Origin: Auritidibacter sp. Marseille-P8566
GTDB lineage: Bacteria; Actinomycetota; Actinomycetes; Actinomycetales; Microbacteriaceae
Assembly: GCA_945860535.1 (NCBI GenBank)
Contig: CAMAQN010000002.1
Location: forward strand, 41,499-105,498
Length of the DNA stretch: 64,000 nt
Direction: 5' to 3'
The notes beneath the pieces are model-generated. The model made no database searches. It worked only from the letters and a program-made list of their open reading frames with translations, and had not been told where the DNA came from. The translations under genes were made by a program, and so were the position numbers. Positions 34,695-43,860 of the stretch are shown one piece after another. Within the stretch, counting starts at the first letter, position 1. Each line of letters starts with the position of its first letter.

Positions 34695-35646
34695 ATTTCC
34701 GGGCCATAGCAAACAGCAGCTTCTCAATTGAGAAGCCAGGATCCCTGCTTGCGCCCTTTACGTCAGCATCAGTTTGTGCAGCCAACTGAACCAGTTTGAT
34801 CAGCTGTGACTCTTCCCAGCCGGACAGTTCTCTTCTAGCCTTTTCAAGCTGCCATGGCTGCATGCCCAGAGCACCGGGGGATGCGTTTCTGTCGTTGAAA
34901 AGCCGAGCAAGCTGCCGAATCTTCATGGTGAGCGCAGCGCTAAGGGCAACCGGGTCGATTCCAGTGGTGAATCCGTGACGAAATAGTCGAATAGCTTCAG
35001 CCGCATTGCCGCTTAGGGCCGCATCAGCAATCTTGAACGCGTTAGTTTCAACCCTGCCCTGGAATATCTGTTCGACAATCTCCAGGTTGATGGTTGTGGC
35101 CCCAACGGTTGCCAATTGCGAGCATGCTCCGCCAAGTTCGCCTAAGTCTTGGTTGAATGCTGACAAAAGTGCTTTTAGGCCAGCAGTATCGATCTTCTTT
35201 CCTAAGGCTTGCAGTTCTGCCTTCACAAACTCAGCCTTTTCGGCATCCTTTTTGAGCTCCTCGCAAGAGACCACAAGCGATTTGGGACCCAGTGCGGTTT
35301 TCACTTTTCCATTGTGACCAACCGCATTTGGCAACCTGACGACGACGGTGCAGCTATCCACTGGCTCGGCCAGCAAGTGCGTCAAATCTTCCAACAAGCC
35401 CTCAGAAGCAGTCTGGATTATTACCAATCGTGGTTCTGCGAAAAGCGAGGGGGCGGCAACGGTAAAAAGTAGCCCTGGCGAATAGTCCGACTCGGCGACT
35501 TCAGTCACTTCGAGATCAGGATGCTGCGCCCTGAGCTTTGCCTTGATGGAAGATATTGCACGGGAAGCCAGATAGCTTTCATTTCCAGTCACCAGAACAA
35601 GCGGAGCAGACTCTGCTTGATTCCAATAGACCGTTTTCCCGCTCAC
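34693..35646 (-). CDS. holA: DNA polymerase III delta subunit
   Basis: PLVLVTGNESYLASRAISSIKAKLR; position between comEC and rpsT is typical. Confidence 0.92.
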   Translation of the reverse strand: MSGKTVYWNQAESAPLVLVTGNESYLASRAISSIKAKLRAQHPDLEVTEVAESDYSPGLLFTVAAPSLFAEPRLVIIQTASEGLLEDLTHLLAEPVDSCTVVVRLPNAVGHNGKVKTALGPKSLVVSCEELKKDAEKAEFVKAELQALGKKIDTAGLKALLSAFNQDLGELGGACSQLATVGATTINLEIVEQIFQGRVETNAFKIADAALSGNAAEAIRLFRHGFTTGIDPVALSAALTMKIRQLARLFNDRNASPGALGMQPWQLEKARRELSGWEESQLIKLVQLAAQTDADVKGASRDPGFSIEKLLFAMARK

Positions 35647-37499
35647 AGCGAAAGTTTACCTCCGGAGGAAGCAACCAGCTCTTCTCCCTCGAGCCGGATT
35701 GATATTGGACCCTGAGAATCAGACCTCAATACCTTTGCTCCCGTGCCAGAAACCAGCGCCAGCGTCTTAGCTGAGGGATGTCCGTAGTCATTCCCCTGCC
35801 CCACGGAGAAGATTGCAACATCTGGCTGAATCAACTGATGCAACTGCTCCGACTGATCTTTGGACCCGTGATGGGCAACCTTTAAAACCAGTGGCTTCTC
35901 TCTCAACACCCACAGTTTAGGCCAAGAATGCCGCAACAACCTTTGCTGACCAGGCTCCCCTAAATCGCCTAGCGCTAGAACGCTGAATTCCTGAAAGTCA
36001 AAAGTCATCACGACCGATGCGTCATTTGAATCCTCGGCCTCTGTGGCATTTGATGTCGGGCTTAGAACCGACCATCTCACTTCGCCAAGATCTCCCGTCA
36101 TTCCTCGATGTCCAATTTGAACTGAATCAGCTGAGATGGCGAGCACCTCAGAGACCAAGCTAACTAGTGGCCGGTCGTCTTTGAAGCCTGAGATCAGAAC
36201 CAGACCTGCAGTCCTGTTTCGCATTGCACCGGCGATCCCGCCAACGTGATCGGCATCAAAGTGCGTCAGCACCAGAAGATCAAGCCTTTCGATTCCAAGG
36301 CTTTTTAGGCAATTGTCAATTGGCTGATCTTCACGACCAACATCGATTAGTGCAATTTGTCCTCGACTGCGAATCAGCAGTGCATCGCCCTGACCGACAT
36401 CGCAATTGAGAACCTCCCAACCTTGATGGAACGATGTCTGTCGATTTAGATCTGTCGCAACCCATGCAATGGGGATTACAAAAACGGAGACAAATATCAC
36501 GCCGAGCAAACGCAGAGGTGGGTGGGTGGAGATTGCAAGCATGGTCAATCCCAAAACCAACAACACGGTAAACCAAACTCCGATCGGTCCAGGCAGCATT
36601 GGCACTCGGGTAAGCGGCAGTTGACTCAGATGGTTTGCAACGACCTCAATCCACCAGGTTCCAAAAGATGCAATCAGGGATAAAAGCTTTGCTAGCGGAG
36701 GGAAAATTGCGGAGGCCAACACCGCGAGAATTCCCAAAACCGTCACTGGCGCGACAACTAACTCAACGGCCAGATTCGCAAGCACTGAATAAAGCGGAAT
36801 TGAGGGTTGCAAAATTAGTAGCACCGGCAAGGTATATAACTGAGCCGCCATCGATGCCGACACTCCTATCGACAACCAAGTCCCAATCCTTGGCTCAAGT
36901 CGCTCATGCAAGCGACCGGCAAGTACCAACAGTCCTAAAGTGGCGAAAGCCGAAAGTGCGAAACCGATGTCGACCGCAAGACCTGGGTCAATTAGCAATA
37001 GCAGCAAAACTGCCCACGAGAGTGGGATCAGCGGGTGAACTTTTCTCCCAAGCCACCAACCTGTTAGCACAAAGGTCGCCATGGCTCCAGCCCTTAAAAC
37101 ACTGGATTCAGGACCAACTAAAACTATATAGCAAGCAATTGCTAGGTAAGAAAGAATGAACCTCCACGATCTTGCAAAGCCCAACATTGATGCTGTGAGA
37201 AAAACAGCTGCCGCAATAATCGCCAAGTTAGCTCCGCTGACCGCAACCAGGTGGGTAAGCGAAAGCTCCTTCATGTTTTCGGCTAGCGATTCGCTAATCA
37301 AGCCACGCTCTCCAATAGCCAGCCCACCGACTAAGCCCGCACTGTCTTGAGTTACGCCAGAGAGATTGAAGAGAAACTTGGCGCGCAGCTCCTCAACGGC
37401 CTCAACTTTTGGAAAGCTCAACTTCAGGCTGGATTCAAGGCCTTCTTCAGCCGTAACCCACAAGTAAACCCAAGTGAGTCCGGCTAGAAATGGGATCAC
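35643..37499 (-). CDS. comEC: ComEC/Rec2 family competence protein with short N-terminus
   Basis: Competence-domain TM core (HLVAVSGANLAIIAAAV) plus metallo-beta-lactamase domain (LTHFDADHVGGI). Confidence 0.92.
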   Translation of the reverse strand: MIPFLAGLTWVYLWVTAEEGLESSLKLSFPKVEAVEELRAKFLFNLSGVTQDSAGLVGGLAIGERGLISESLAENMKELSLTHLVAVSGANLAIIAAAVFLTASMLGFARSWRFILSYLAIACYIVLVGPESSVLRAGAMATFVLTGWWLGRKVHPLIPLSWAVLLLLLIDPGLAVDIGFALSAFATLGLLVLAGRLHERLEPRIGTWLSIGVSASMAAQLYTLPVLLILQPSIPLYSVLANLAVELVVAPVTVLGILAVLASAIFPPLAKLLSLIASFGTWWIEVVANHLSQLPLTRVPMLPGPIGVWFTVLLVLGLTMLAISTHPPLRLLGVIFVSVFVIPIAWVATDLNRQTSFHQGWEVLNCDVGQGDALLIRSRGQIALIDVGREDQPIDNCLKSLGIERLDLLVLTHFDADHVGGIAGAMRNRTAGLVLISGFKDDRPLVSLVSEVLAISADSVQIGHRGMTGDLGEVRWSVLSPTSNATEAEDSNDASVVMTFDFQEFSVLALGDLGEPGQQRLLRHSWPKLWVLREKPLVLKVAHHGSKDQSEQLHQLIQPDVAIFSVGQGNDYGHPSAKTLALVSGTGAKVLRSDSQGPISIRLEGEELVASSGGKLSL

Positions 37500-38077
37500 A
37501 ACGTCAAGTCTTTAGAGATCTTCGCGTATAACTTGTCGCCGATACCTGAGACATCTTTTAGTTGGGACAAATCGGAGAATGAGCCAATTGACTCGCGGTG
37601 TTCAATGATCCGTGAGGCCATCGCAGGCCCAACTCCAGGCAAAGACTCAAGCTGCTGAACAGTTGCGTTGTTGAGAGAGATGAATTGCGAGCTGGTTCCG
37701 CCTGAGCTGACCTGTGATTTATCCAGAACGACTATCTGCTCACCATCAGAGACCATTCGAGCCAGGTTCACACTTTGCTCAAACGCTGAAGAGGTGATGC
37801 CTCCAGCCAACGCGATGGCATCCTCGACTCTTGACCCAACATCCACCGCATAGAGTCCGGGCTTCTTCACCTCACCAGCGACGTGGACAAAAATCTGGCT
37901 GGTTACTTTGTTCGACTCTGACGCTATTTCACCGACATAGCTTAGATCTAGCTTGTTGGCTTGATTCTCGGAGCTAAAGGAGCTTCCTAGTAAATAGAGA
38001 ACAGCAACAGCCAAAGCTCCAACTACAACTTTTTGACTTAGCGATAAGGCCCTAAGCCAGTTCATAACTTTCTGCAT
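37496..38077 (-). CDS. comEA: ComEA family helix-hairpin-helix DNA-binding protein
   Basis: TM N-terminus, SLBB-like region, LNNATVQQLESLPGVGPAMASRIIEHR. Confidence 0.94.
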   Translation of the reverse strand: MQKVMNWLRALSLSQKVVVGALAVAVLYLLGSSFSSENQANKLDLSYVGEIASESNKVTSQIFVHVAGEVKKPGLYAVDVGSRVEDAIALAGGITSSAFEQSVNLARMVSDGEQIVVLDKSQVSSGGTSSQFISLNNATVQQLESLPGVGPAMASRIIEHRESIGSFSDLSQLKDVSGIGDKLYAKISKDLTL

Positions 38078-38141
38078 GCCGCAAGAATGCAGCCATGCTC
38101 AATGAATCGAGCGGACTATATCTCAAGCGGTGGAAAAGTGA

Positions 38142-40619
38142 TTACTTGGTGGCGATGTTCACAAGTTTTGGAGCGCGAACGATCACTTGTGCAAGTTCTT
38201 TATCGCCAATTGCTCGCCTTACCGCATCAGAGTTCAAGGCCAGTTCTCGCAATTCTTGCTCTGAGATGTTGGAAGGGACTTCAAACCGGTCTCTAAGTTT
38301 TCCATCAACCTGCGCAATGGCAACTACTGAATCTTCAACCAATAGTGAGGGGTCGGCTTCTCTAAATTGCGCGAGTGCAACGCAAGGCTGGTGGCCCAGT
38401 AGTGACCACATGTCTTCGGAAGCGTATGGTGCAAATAGTGACAGTGCCTTGGCTAGCTCTTCTGCGCCTTCACGGACCGCTGGGTCCTTGGGTCCGCAAC
38501 CAGAGTCAATCGCCTTTCGAAGCGCGTTGGTTAGCTCCATGGCCTTGGCGACACCGACGTTGAATTTGAAAGACTCGATAGCTTCTTTGAATCCGGCTAG
38601 GAATGTGTGGGTTGCTTTGCGCACCGATGCATCGCCAGTGGTGACATCTATTCCGGCAGCGGAATCTACATCCTGGGCAATTCTCCATGCACGTGCAAGG
38701 AACTTAGAGCTTGCGCCAGGCGATACGTCAGCCCAGTCAATGTCGTCCTCTGGTGGACCAGCGAATGCCATAGTGAGGCGAATTGCGTCAACACCATGCT
38801 CGTCTAGCTGTTCAGAAAGCCTTACAAGGTTTCCTCGCGACTTGCTCATGGCTGAACCGTTCATCAAGACCATGCCCTGGTTGAGCAGTCTGGTGAACGG
38901 TTCCTCGAAATCGATCAGGCCGATATCGTGCAGCACCTTGGTGAAAAAGCGAGCGTAAAGCAGGTGCAGGATAGCGTGGGTTACACCACCAACATATTGG
39001 TCAACAGGTGCCCAATCCTTAGCAGCTTGAGGGTCAAATGCAAACTCTTCGCTGGTTGGGTTTAGGTAGCGCAAGAAATACCAGGAGCTATCTACGAAAG
39101 TGTCCATGGTGTCAGAGTCGCGCCTTGCTGGCTTGCCACACTTAGGACAGGAAACATTGACCCAATCGCTTGCGGCACCAAGTGGTGATGTGCCCTTGGG
39201 TGATAGGTCCAATCCAGCGCTATCGGGAAGTTCGACCGGCAGCTGATCTTGAGGAACAGGAACCTCACCGCAGGACTCGCAGTGGATGATCGGGATTGGA
39301 GTGCCCCAGTAGCGCTGACGAGAAATCAGCCAATCGCGAAGCCGGAAGTTCTTTGCGCCATTACCAACCTTGCGCTCGGCGATGATCTCGATTGCCCTAG
39401 CGATGGCATCTTTTTTAGATAGGCCATTTAGTTCGCCGGAATTGATTACCACTCCGTCGCCACTTGTTGCAACTCGGGATACCGATGGCAGTTCATCGCC
39501 GGTATCGATCACGTCGATAACCGGCAGGTCTAGAGCATTGGCAAATGCCATGTCTCGATCATCGTGTGCCGGAACCGCCATGATTGCTCCGGTTCCGTAA
39601 TCTGCCAGCACATAGTCAGATGCCCAAATCGGAATTCGAGCACCGCTGAGTGGATTGATCGCGTAGCGGTCCAAGAAGACTCCGGTCTTCTCGCGATCGG
39701 TGGCCAAACGCTCGATGTCATTGGACTGCTTGACGTTATCCAGGTATGCCTGGAATTTCATCCGGGTAGAAGGCTCTGCCATCGACGCCAGCTCGGCAGC
39801 CAAATTACTATCGACGGCGACAACCATAAAGGTTGCACCGTAAAGGGTGTCTGGACGGGTGGTGAAGACGCTTAGTCGCTCTGAGCGGCCTTCGATTTCA
39901 AAGTCGACATTGGCACCCTGAGATCTTCCGATCCAGTTGCGCTGCATGGTTAGCACCTTGGCTGGCCAGTTGCCCTCGAGAGTATCCAGATCGTCCAGTA
40001 GGCGATCTGCATATTCGGTCACCTTGAAGTACCACTGGGTAAGGGCCTTCTTGGTTACTTGCGAATCACAACGCTCACAAAGCCCCTGCACAACTTGTTC
40101 ATTTGCCAGAACGGTTTGGCAACTTGGGCACCAGTTCACATTGGAGTTTTTGCGATAGGCAAGCCCGCGCTTATAGAACTCTAGGAAAAGCCACTGGTTC
40201 CAGCGGTAGTAAAGCGGATCGCAGGTTTGTAGCACTCGATCCCAGTCGAAGCTGGATGCGTAGCGACGCATTGAGGATTTTTGCTGATCGATGTTTTCGT
40301 AGGTCCACTTTCGAGGATCAAGGCCACGCTTGATTGCTGCGTTCTCGGCAGGAAGTCCAAAGGCATCCCAGCCAATTGGGTGCATGACGTTAAAGCCCTT
40401 TTGCGACCAGTATCGAGCGACTACATCGCCCAGTGCATAAGCCTCAGCGTGACCCATGTGAAGGTCACCGGATGGGTATGGGAACATGTCGAGTACGTAC
40501 TTCTTTGGACGCGCATCCCCTGGGCGGGCAGATTTGAATGGCTTTTGCTCATCCCAAACTGGAAGCCACTTATCTTGAATGGCGTGGAAGTTGTACTCAG
40601 TGCTCAATGAAAACCTCAA
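38142..40619 (-). CDS. leuS: leucyl-tRNA synthetase
   Basis: [33 protein letters not shown]. Confidence 0.98.
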   Translation of the reverse strand: MRFSLSTEYNFHAIQDKWLPVWDEQKPFKSARPGDARPKKYVLDMFPYPSGDLHMGHAEAYALGDVVARYWSQKGFNVMHPIGWDAFGLPAENAAIKRGLDPRKWTYENIDQQKSSMRRYASSFDWDRVLQTCDPLYYRWNQWLFLEFYKRGLAYRKNSNVNWCPSCQTVLANEQVVQGLCERCDSQVTKKALTQWYFKVTEYADRLLDDLDTLEGNWPAKVLTMQRNWIGRSQGANVDFEIEGRSERLSVFTTRPDTLYGATFMVVAVDSNLAAELASMAEPSTRMKFQAYLDNVKQSNDIERLATDREKTGVFLDRYAINPLSGARIPIWASDYVLADYGTGAIMAVPAHDDRDMAFANALDLPVIDVIDTGDELPSVSRVATSGDGVVINSGELNGLSKKDAIARAIEIIAERKVGNGAKNFRLRDWLISRQRYWGTPIPIIHCESCGEVPVPQDQLPVELPDSAGLDLSPKGTSPLGAASDWVNVSCPKCGKPARRDSDTMDTFVDSSWYFLRYLNPTSEEFAFDPQAAKDWAPVDQYVGGVTHAILHLLYARFFTKVLHDIGLIDFEEPFTRLLNQGMVLMNGSAMSKSRGNLVRLSEQLDEHGVDAIRLTMAFAGPPEDDIDWADVSPGASSKFLARAWRIAQDVDSAAGIDVTTGDASVRKATHTFLAGFKEAIESFKFNVGVAKAMELTNALRKAIDSGCGPKDPAVREGAEELAKALSLFAPYASEDMWSLLGHQPCVALAQFREADPSLLVEDSVVAIAQVDGKLRDRFEVPSNISEQELRELALNSDAVRRAIGDKELAQVIVRAPKLVNIATK

Positions 40620-40637
40620 AACATCTAGGGTAAAAGG

Positions 40638-41930
40638 TTACCAACGCACGGCGGCAGAAAGGGCACTAACCAGTGCTTGAGCCTTGATTTGTATCTCCTG
40701 GTGTTCGGCCTCTGGCTCTGAACCGGAGGTTATCCCGCCACCGATTCCTATGCTGACCATTCCGGATTCAAACACCGCGGTCCTGATAACCATGCCCAAA
40801 TCCAAGTTGCCATTGCCACCAACCCAGCCAAGAGCGCCCGAGTATGCCCCGCGCTTTGATTCTTCTAAGTCCGAGATGATCTGTATTGCCCGAAGCTTTG
40901 GTGCACCGGTCATGGAGCCACCTGGGAAAAGGGCAGCGATTGCCCCAGAGGTGCTGACACCCTCGCGAAGCTTCCCGCTGACATCGGAGACCAGCTGGTG
41001 AACGGTGGAATAGCTTTTTACCTTTAGTAGATCGCTCACCAAAATCGACTCTGGGGTGCAGACAACCGATAGATCGTTGCGCACCAGATCAACAATCATT
41101 AGGTTTTCGGCGCGCTCTTTTTCGCTCTCGCTGAGTTCGGCGGCTAATTGTGCATCTAGCTCTTGATCTTCAGATCTTGGCCTGGTTCCCTTAATCGGAC
41201 TGGAGGTCGCGGTCTTAGAGTCGATTGTTAAAAAACGCTCTGGCGAGATGCTGACGAAAGATTTTCGACCAATCCGAATAAAGGATGCGTAGGGAGCTGG
41301 GTTTTGCCTGCGCAGCCTCAGGAAATAAGACAGCTCATCACCTAGGTATTCACCAACCAACCGGGTGGTTAGGCAGAGTTGATAAACATCTCCCCTGGCG
41401 ATGTGTTCTTTGGCGATTCCTATCTTTTGCTGATACTTAGCTTTACTGTCTTCGCAAATCAACTCTGTGCTGGTGGCGGCCTGGTTGTGAAGTGCGTAAC
41501 TGGCAGAATCGCCGCCGATTAGGGCAAGACGCAACAGCGCGGCATGGTGCCACTGGTCAAAGTCGGCCCTGCTCTCAAATCGGCCAACAAAGTACAGCCG
41601 CTTATGGCTGTGGTCGTAGACAAATGCTCGGTCAACCTTGAGCCAATTCCCCGCACCAGAAAACTCTTCGGCGTCCGAATAGTGCATGACTCCTACCAGC
41701 ATTGGCCTGAACGGGAAGGGAAGTTCGAGATCTTCAAAACTCTCGTCCAAATCAATTTCTTGGCTTGGGTAACCAATGCCCATTATCGAAAACGGCGAGG
41801 TTGGGTGATGTTGTCTATCCAGCCAGAAAGCATTTGGTTGGTTAGCAAAGATTGAGCAAAAAATATCTTGAGCTGAGGTCCAAGATTGCAAAGATTCGCA
41901 ATACAGCGGCATTGGACCTCCTTCAGGCAC
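40638..41930 (-). CDS. pabB: chorismate-binding protein, aminodeoxychorismate synthase component I
   Basis: SPERFLTIDSKTATSSPIKGTRPR, FPGGSMTGAPKLRAIQII; start could be 41912. Confidence 0.88.
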   Translation of the reverse strand: MPEGGPMPLYCESLQSWTSAQDIFCSIFANQPNAFWLDRQHHPTSPFSIMGIGYPSQEIDLDESFEDLELPFPFRPMLVGVMHYSDAEEFSGAGNWLKVDRAFVYDHSHKRLYFVGRFESRADFDQWHHAALLRLALIGGDSASYALHNQAATSTELICEDSKAKYQQKIGIAKEHIARGDVYQLCLTTRLVGEYLGDELSYFLRLRRQNPAPYASFIRIGRKSFVSISPERFLTIDSKTATSSPIKGTRPRSEDQELDAQLAAELSESEKERAENLMIVDLVRNDLSVVCTPESILVSDLLKVKSYSTVHQLVSDVSGKLREGVSTSGAIAALFPGGSMTGAPKLRAIQIISDLEESKRGAYSGALGWVGGNGNLDLGMVIRTAVFESGMVSIGIGGGITSGSEPEAEHQEIQIKAQALVSALSAAVRW

Positions 41931-41944
41931 CTAATCTAGTTCAG

Positions 41945-42721
41945 ATGAGCGTAGCTGGAGATTTCTACCAATACCGCGACAAGGAGCTTTGTCGCGTTGA
42001 TGCCACACTCAGTGAATCCCTAACCGTTGCAGACAGCTTTCTAGTCCGAAACGGAAGAGTAAGGGCTCTGGATCAGCACTTCGCACGCTTTCAGTCCTCA
42101 ATAGTCGACGATCAAACCCAGGGCGAACTAGAACCTTTCTTTGAATCGCTAAAGCTGCTTATTCCAACCGAGGGTGACTGGTTTCCGAGAATGGAATATC
42201 GCGACCAGCTCCCAGCCGGAGAGCGTTTGGTGTTTCGTCTCAGGGAGTCCCCGGAGCGAACTGAATCGCTAAGTCTTTGGAGCAGTGATGAACCAGATCC
42301 AAGAAAGCAGTTCCAAATCAAAGGTCCGGATCTTTCAATCTGCCAGCAAATCAGACGCCGGGCAAACCTTAGTGGGGCAGATGAGGCGGTATTGCTCAGT
42401 GAATCTGGACACGTCGCCGATGGTGCGCTGAGCTCAATTGTGTGGTGGCGAGATGATGTGCTTTATGGGCCCGATGATTCAACCAATTGGCTGCCTTCGA
42501 TTACTCGAAACTTGGTTTTTGAACTAGCGAATCAAGCCGGCTATGAAACCAGCACCGAGCGGGCTACTCCGCCTCAGCTTTTGGACTGCGAGGTTTGGAG
42601 CCTTAGCTCACTTCAGGGAATTCGCTATGTCACCGCGTGGGATGGCGTGCAGCTTGCTCCGCCGAGATTTGCCGGTTCTTTTGTGAAGCGACTAGAACTT
42701 TTGGCTCAGCCAATCAGCTGA
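41945..42721 (+). CDS. pabC: class IV aminotransferase (aminodeoxychorismate lyase-like)
   Basis: Fold-type IV pattern (FLVRNGRVRALDQHFARFQ, ESGHVADGALSSIVWWRDD) and pairing with pabB; start MSVAGDFYQYRD. Confidence 0.75.
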   Translation: MSVAGDFYQYRDKELCRVDATLSESLTVADSFLVRNGRVRALDQHFARFQSSIVDDQTQGELEPFFESLKLLIPTEGDWFPRMEYRDQLPAGERLVFRLRESPERTESLSLWSSDEPDPRKQFQIKGPDLSICQQIRRRANLSGADEAVLLSESGHVADGALSSIVWWRDDVLYGPDDSTNWLPSITRNLVFELANQAGYETSTERATPPQLLDCEVWSLSSLQGIRYVTAWDGVQLAPPRFAGSFVKRLELLAQPIS

Positions 42722-42786
42722 GTTGCAATGGTTATGACAGGATTCTTGCTAGCAAAATGCGATTCGAAGGTTGGGACTGATTAGTT

Positions 42787-43494
42787 ATGTGCGGTCGATT
42801 TGTAATTGCAAAGACCACGGACATGATTACCGAGCTGTTTGAAATCGACGAACTAGAAACCGAATCTGATTTCAGAAGTTTCAACGTTCCCCCAACCACC
42901 CAGATCCCAATGATTGTGGAGCGTGAGATTGACGGCATGCCCTCCAGGCAGCTGCACTCGGCCCGCTGGGGACTGATTCCGAGCTGGGCCAAGGAAGTCT
43001 CAACCACGCCGCTGATAAACGCCAGAATCGAATCTGTGCTGGATAAGCCAAGCTTTCAAGAGTCAGCGCTTTCTAAGCGCTGTGCAATACCCGCCGATGG
43101 CTATTTTGAATGGCAAAGCACAGTCCCAGACAGCAAGGTTCCCTTCTTCATTTACCCAAGCGAAGGAATGCTGGCCTTCGCCGGTATCTATTCTTGGTGG
43201 CGAAACCCAGCCAAGGCTGCGGATGACCCAACCAGATGGGTATTGACCGCATCACTTCTAACCAAAGAATCCGCTCCAGAGCTCGCTCAGATTCACAACC
43301 GCAATCCGGTGATGCTCTCCGAGGAGAACCTCAGCGCTTGGCTTGCCCCGGATTACCAGACCACCGCTGAGGTGCTTGCTGCGATAAGCGATGAATCCGA
43401 TCAGGTCGCAGCAGCGCTTGAATACCATGCGGTTTCCAGTGCAGTTGGTTCGGTTCAGAACAATTCCGCAGAACTTATTGCCAGGATTAGCTAA
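42787..43494 (+). CDS. SOS response-associated peptidase (SRAP/YedK/HMCES family)
   Basis: MCGRF start with catalytic Cys2, ARWGLIPSWAK, NARIESV, KRCAIPADGYFEW. Confidence 0.96.
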   Translation: MCGRFVIAKTTDMITELFEIDELETESDFRSFNVPPTTQIPMIVEREIDGMPSRQLHSARWGLIPSWAKEVSTTPLINARIESVLDKPSFQESALSKRCAIPADGYFEWQSTVPDSKVPFFIYPSEGMLAFAGIYSWWRNPAKAADDPTRWVLTASLLTKESAPELAQIHNRNPVMLSEENLSAWLAPDYQTTAEVLAAISDESDQVAAALEYHAVSSAVGSVQNNSAELIARIS

Positions 43495-43500
43495 CTCATT

Positions 43501-43528
43501 TTGAAAATGTCGGTGCCACCAATACACT
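43501..43528 (+). promoter_or_regulatory. putative promoter for the DUF6504-like/dnaE2 operon
   Basis: TTGAAA-N16-TACACT just upstream of the SOS box. Confidence 0.5.
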
Positions 43529-43536
43529 TCTAAGTA

Positions 43537-43554
43537 TTCGAACATTTGTTCGAA
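43537..43554. promoter_or_regulatory. LexA/SOS box
   Basis: TTCGAACATTTGTTCGAA: 8-bp perfect arms, matches the actinobacterial/Gram-positive CGAACN4GTTCG operator. Confidence 0.92.
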
Positions 43555-43572
43555 TTGCGAGAGGTTTGGGGA

Positions 43573-43860
43573 ATGCGACTAGAAGAAATTACCGGCGTGA
43601 TGCTGGATTTTGATGGTGCTCCAGTTGGCTTTAACTATCAGGGTAAATCGTTCCTGGTGGCCTCCAGACCGGTCCGCTGGTATTCCAGAAGATTGTGGTG
43701 GGAAGATGCCGCTGCGGCCCCCAAAGGGGCTGGAGCTGCTCTTTTAGAGGTGGAGATGTGGCGCTTGTGGGCAGCAAGCGGAGATGTTCGCTTTTTCTTC
43801 GAGCTCAGCCACCAACAGCCAGATGATCGCTGGGAAGTAAACCAACTCAATAACCAATGA
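43573..43860 (+). CDS. DUF6504-like small protein upstream of dnaE2
   Basis: MRLEEITGVMLDFDGAPVGFNYQGKSFLVASRPVRWYSRRLWWED...VEMWRLWAASGDVRFFFEL; overlaps the dnaE2 start. Confidence 0.75.
   Translation: MRLEEITGVMLDFDGAPVGFNYQGKSFLVASRPVRWYSRRLWWEDAAAAPKGAGAALLEVEMWRLWAASGDVRFFFELSHQQPDDRWEVNQLNNQ

Noticed and set aside
38095-38958. 287-aa plus-strand ORF antisense to leuS
   Set aside because: Ser/Ala-rich antisense frame of a clear leuS gene; no recognisable domain.
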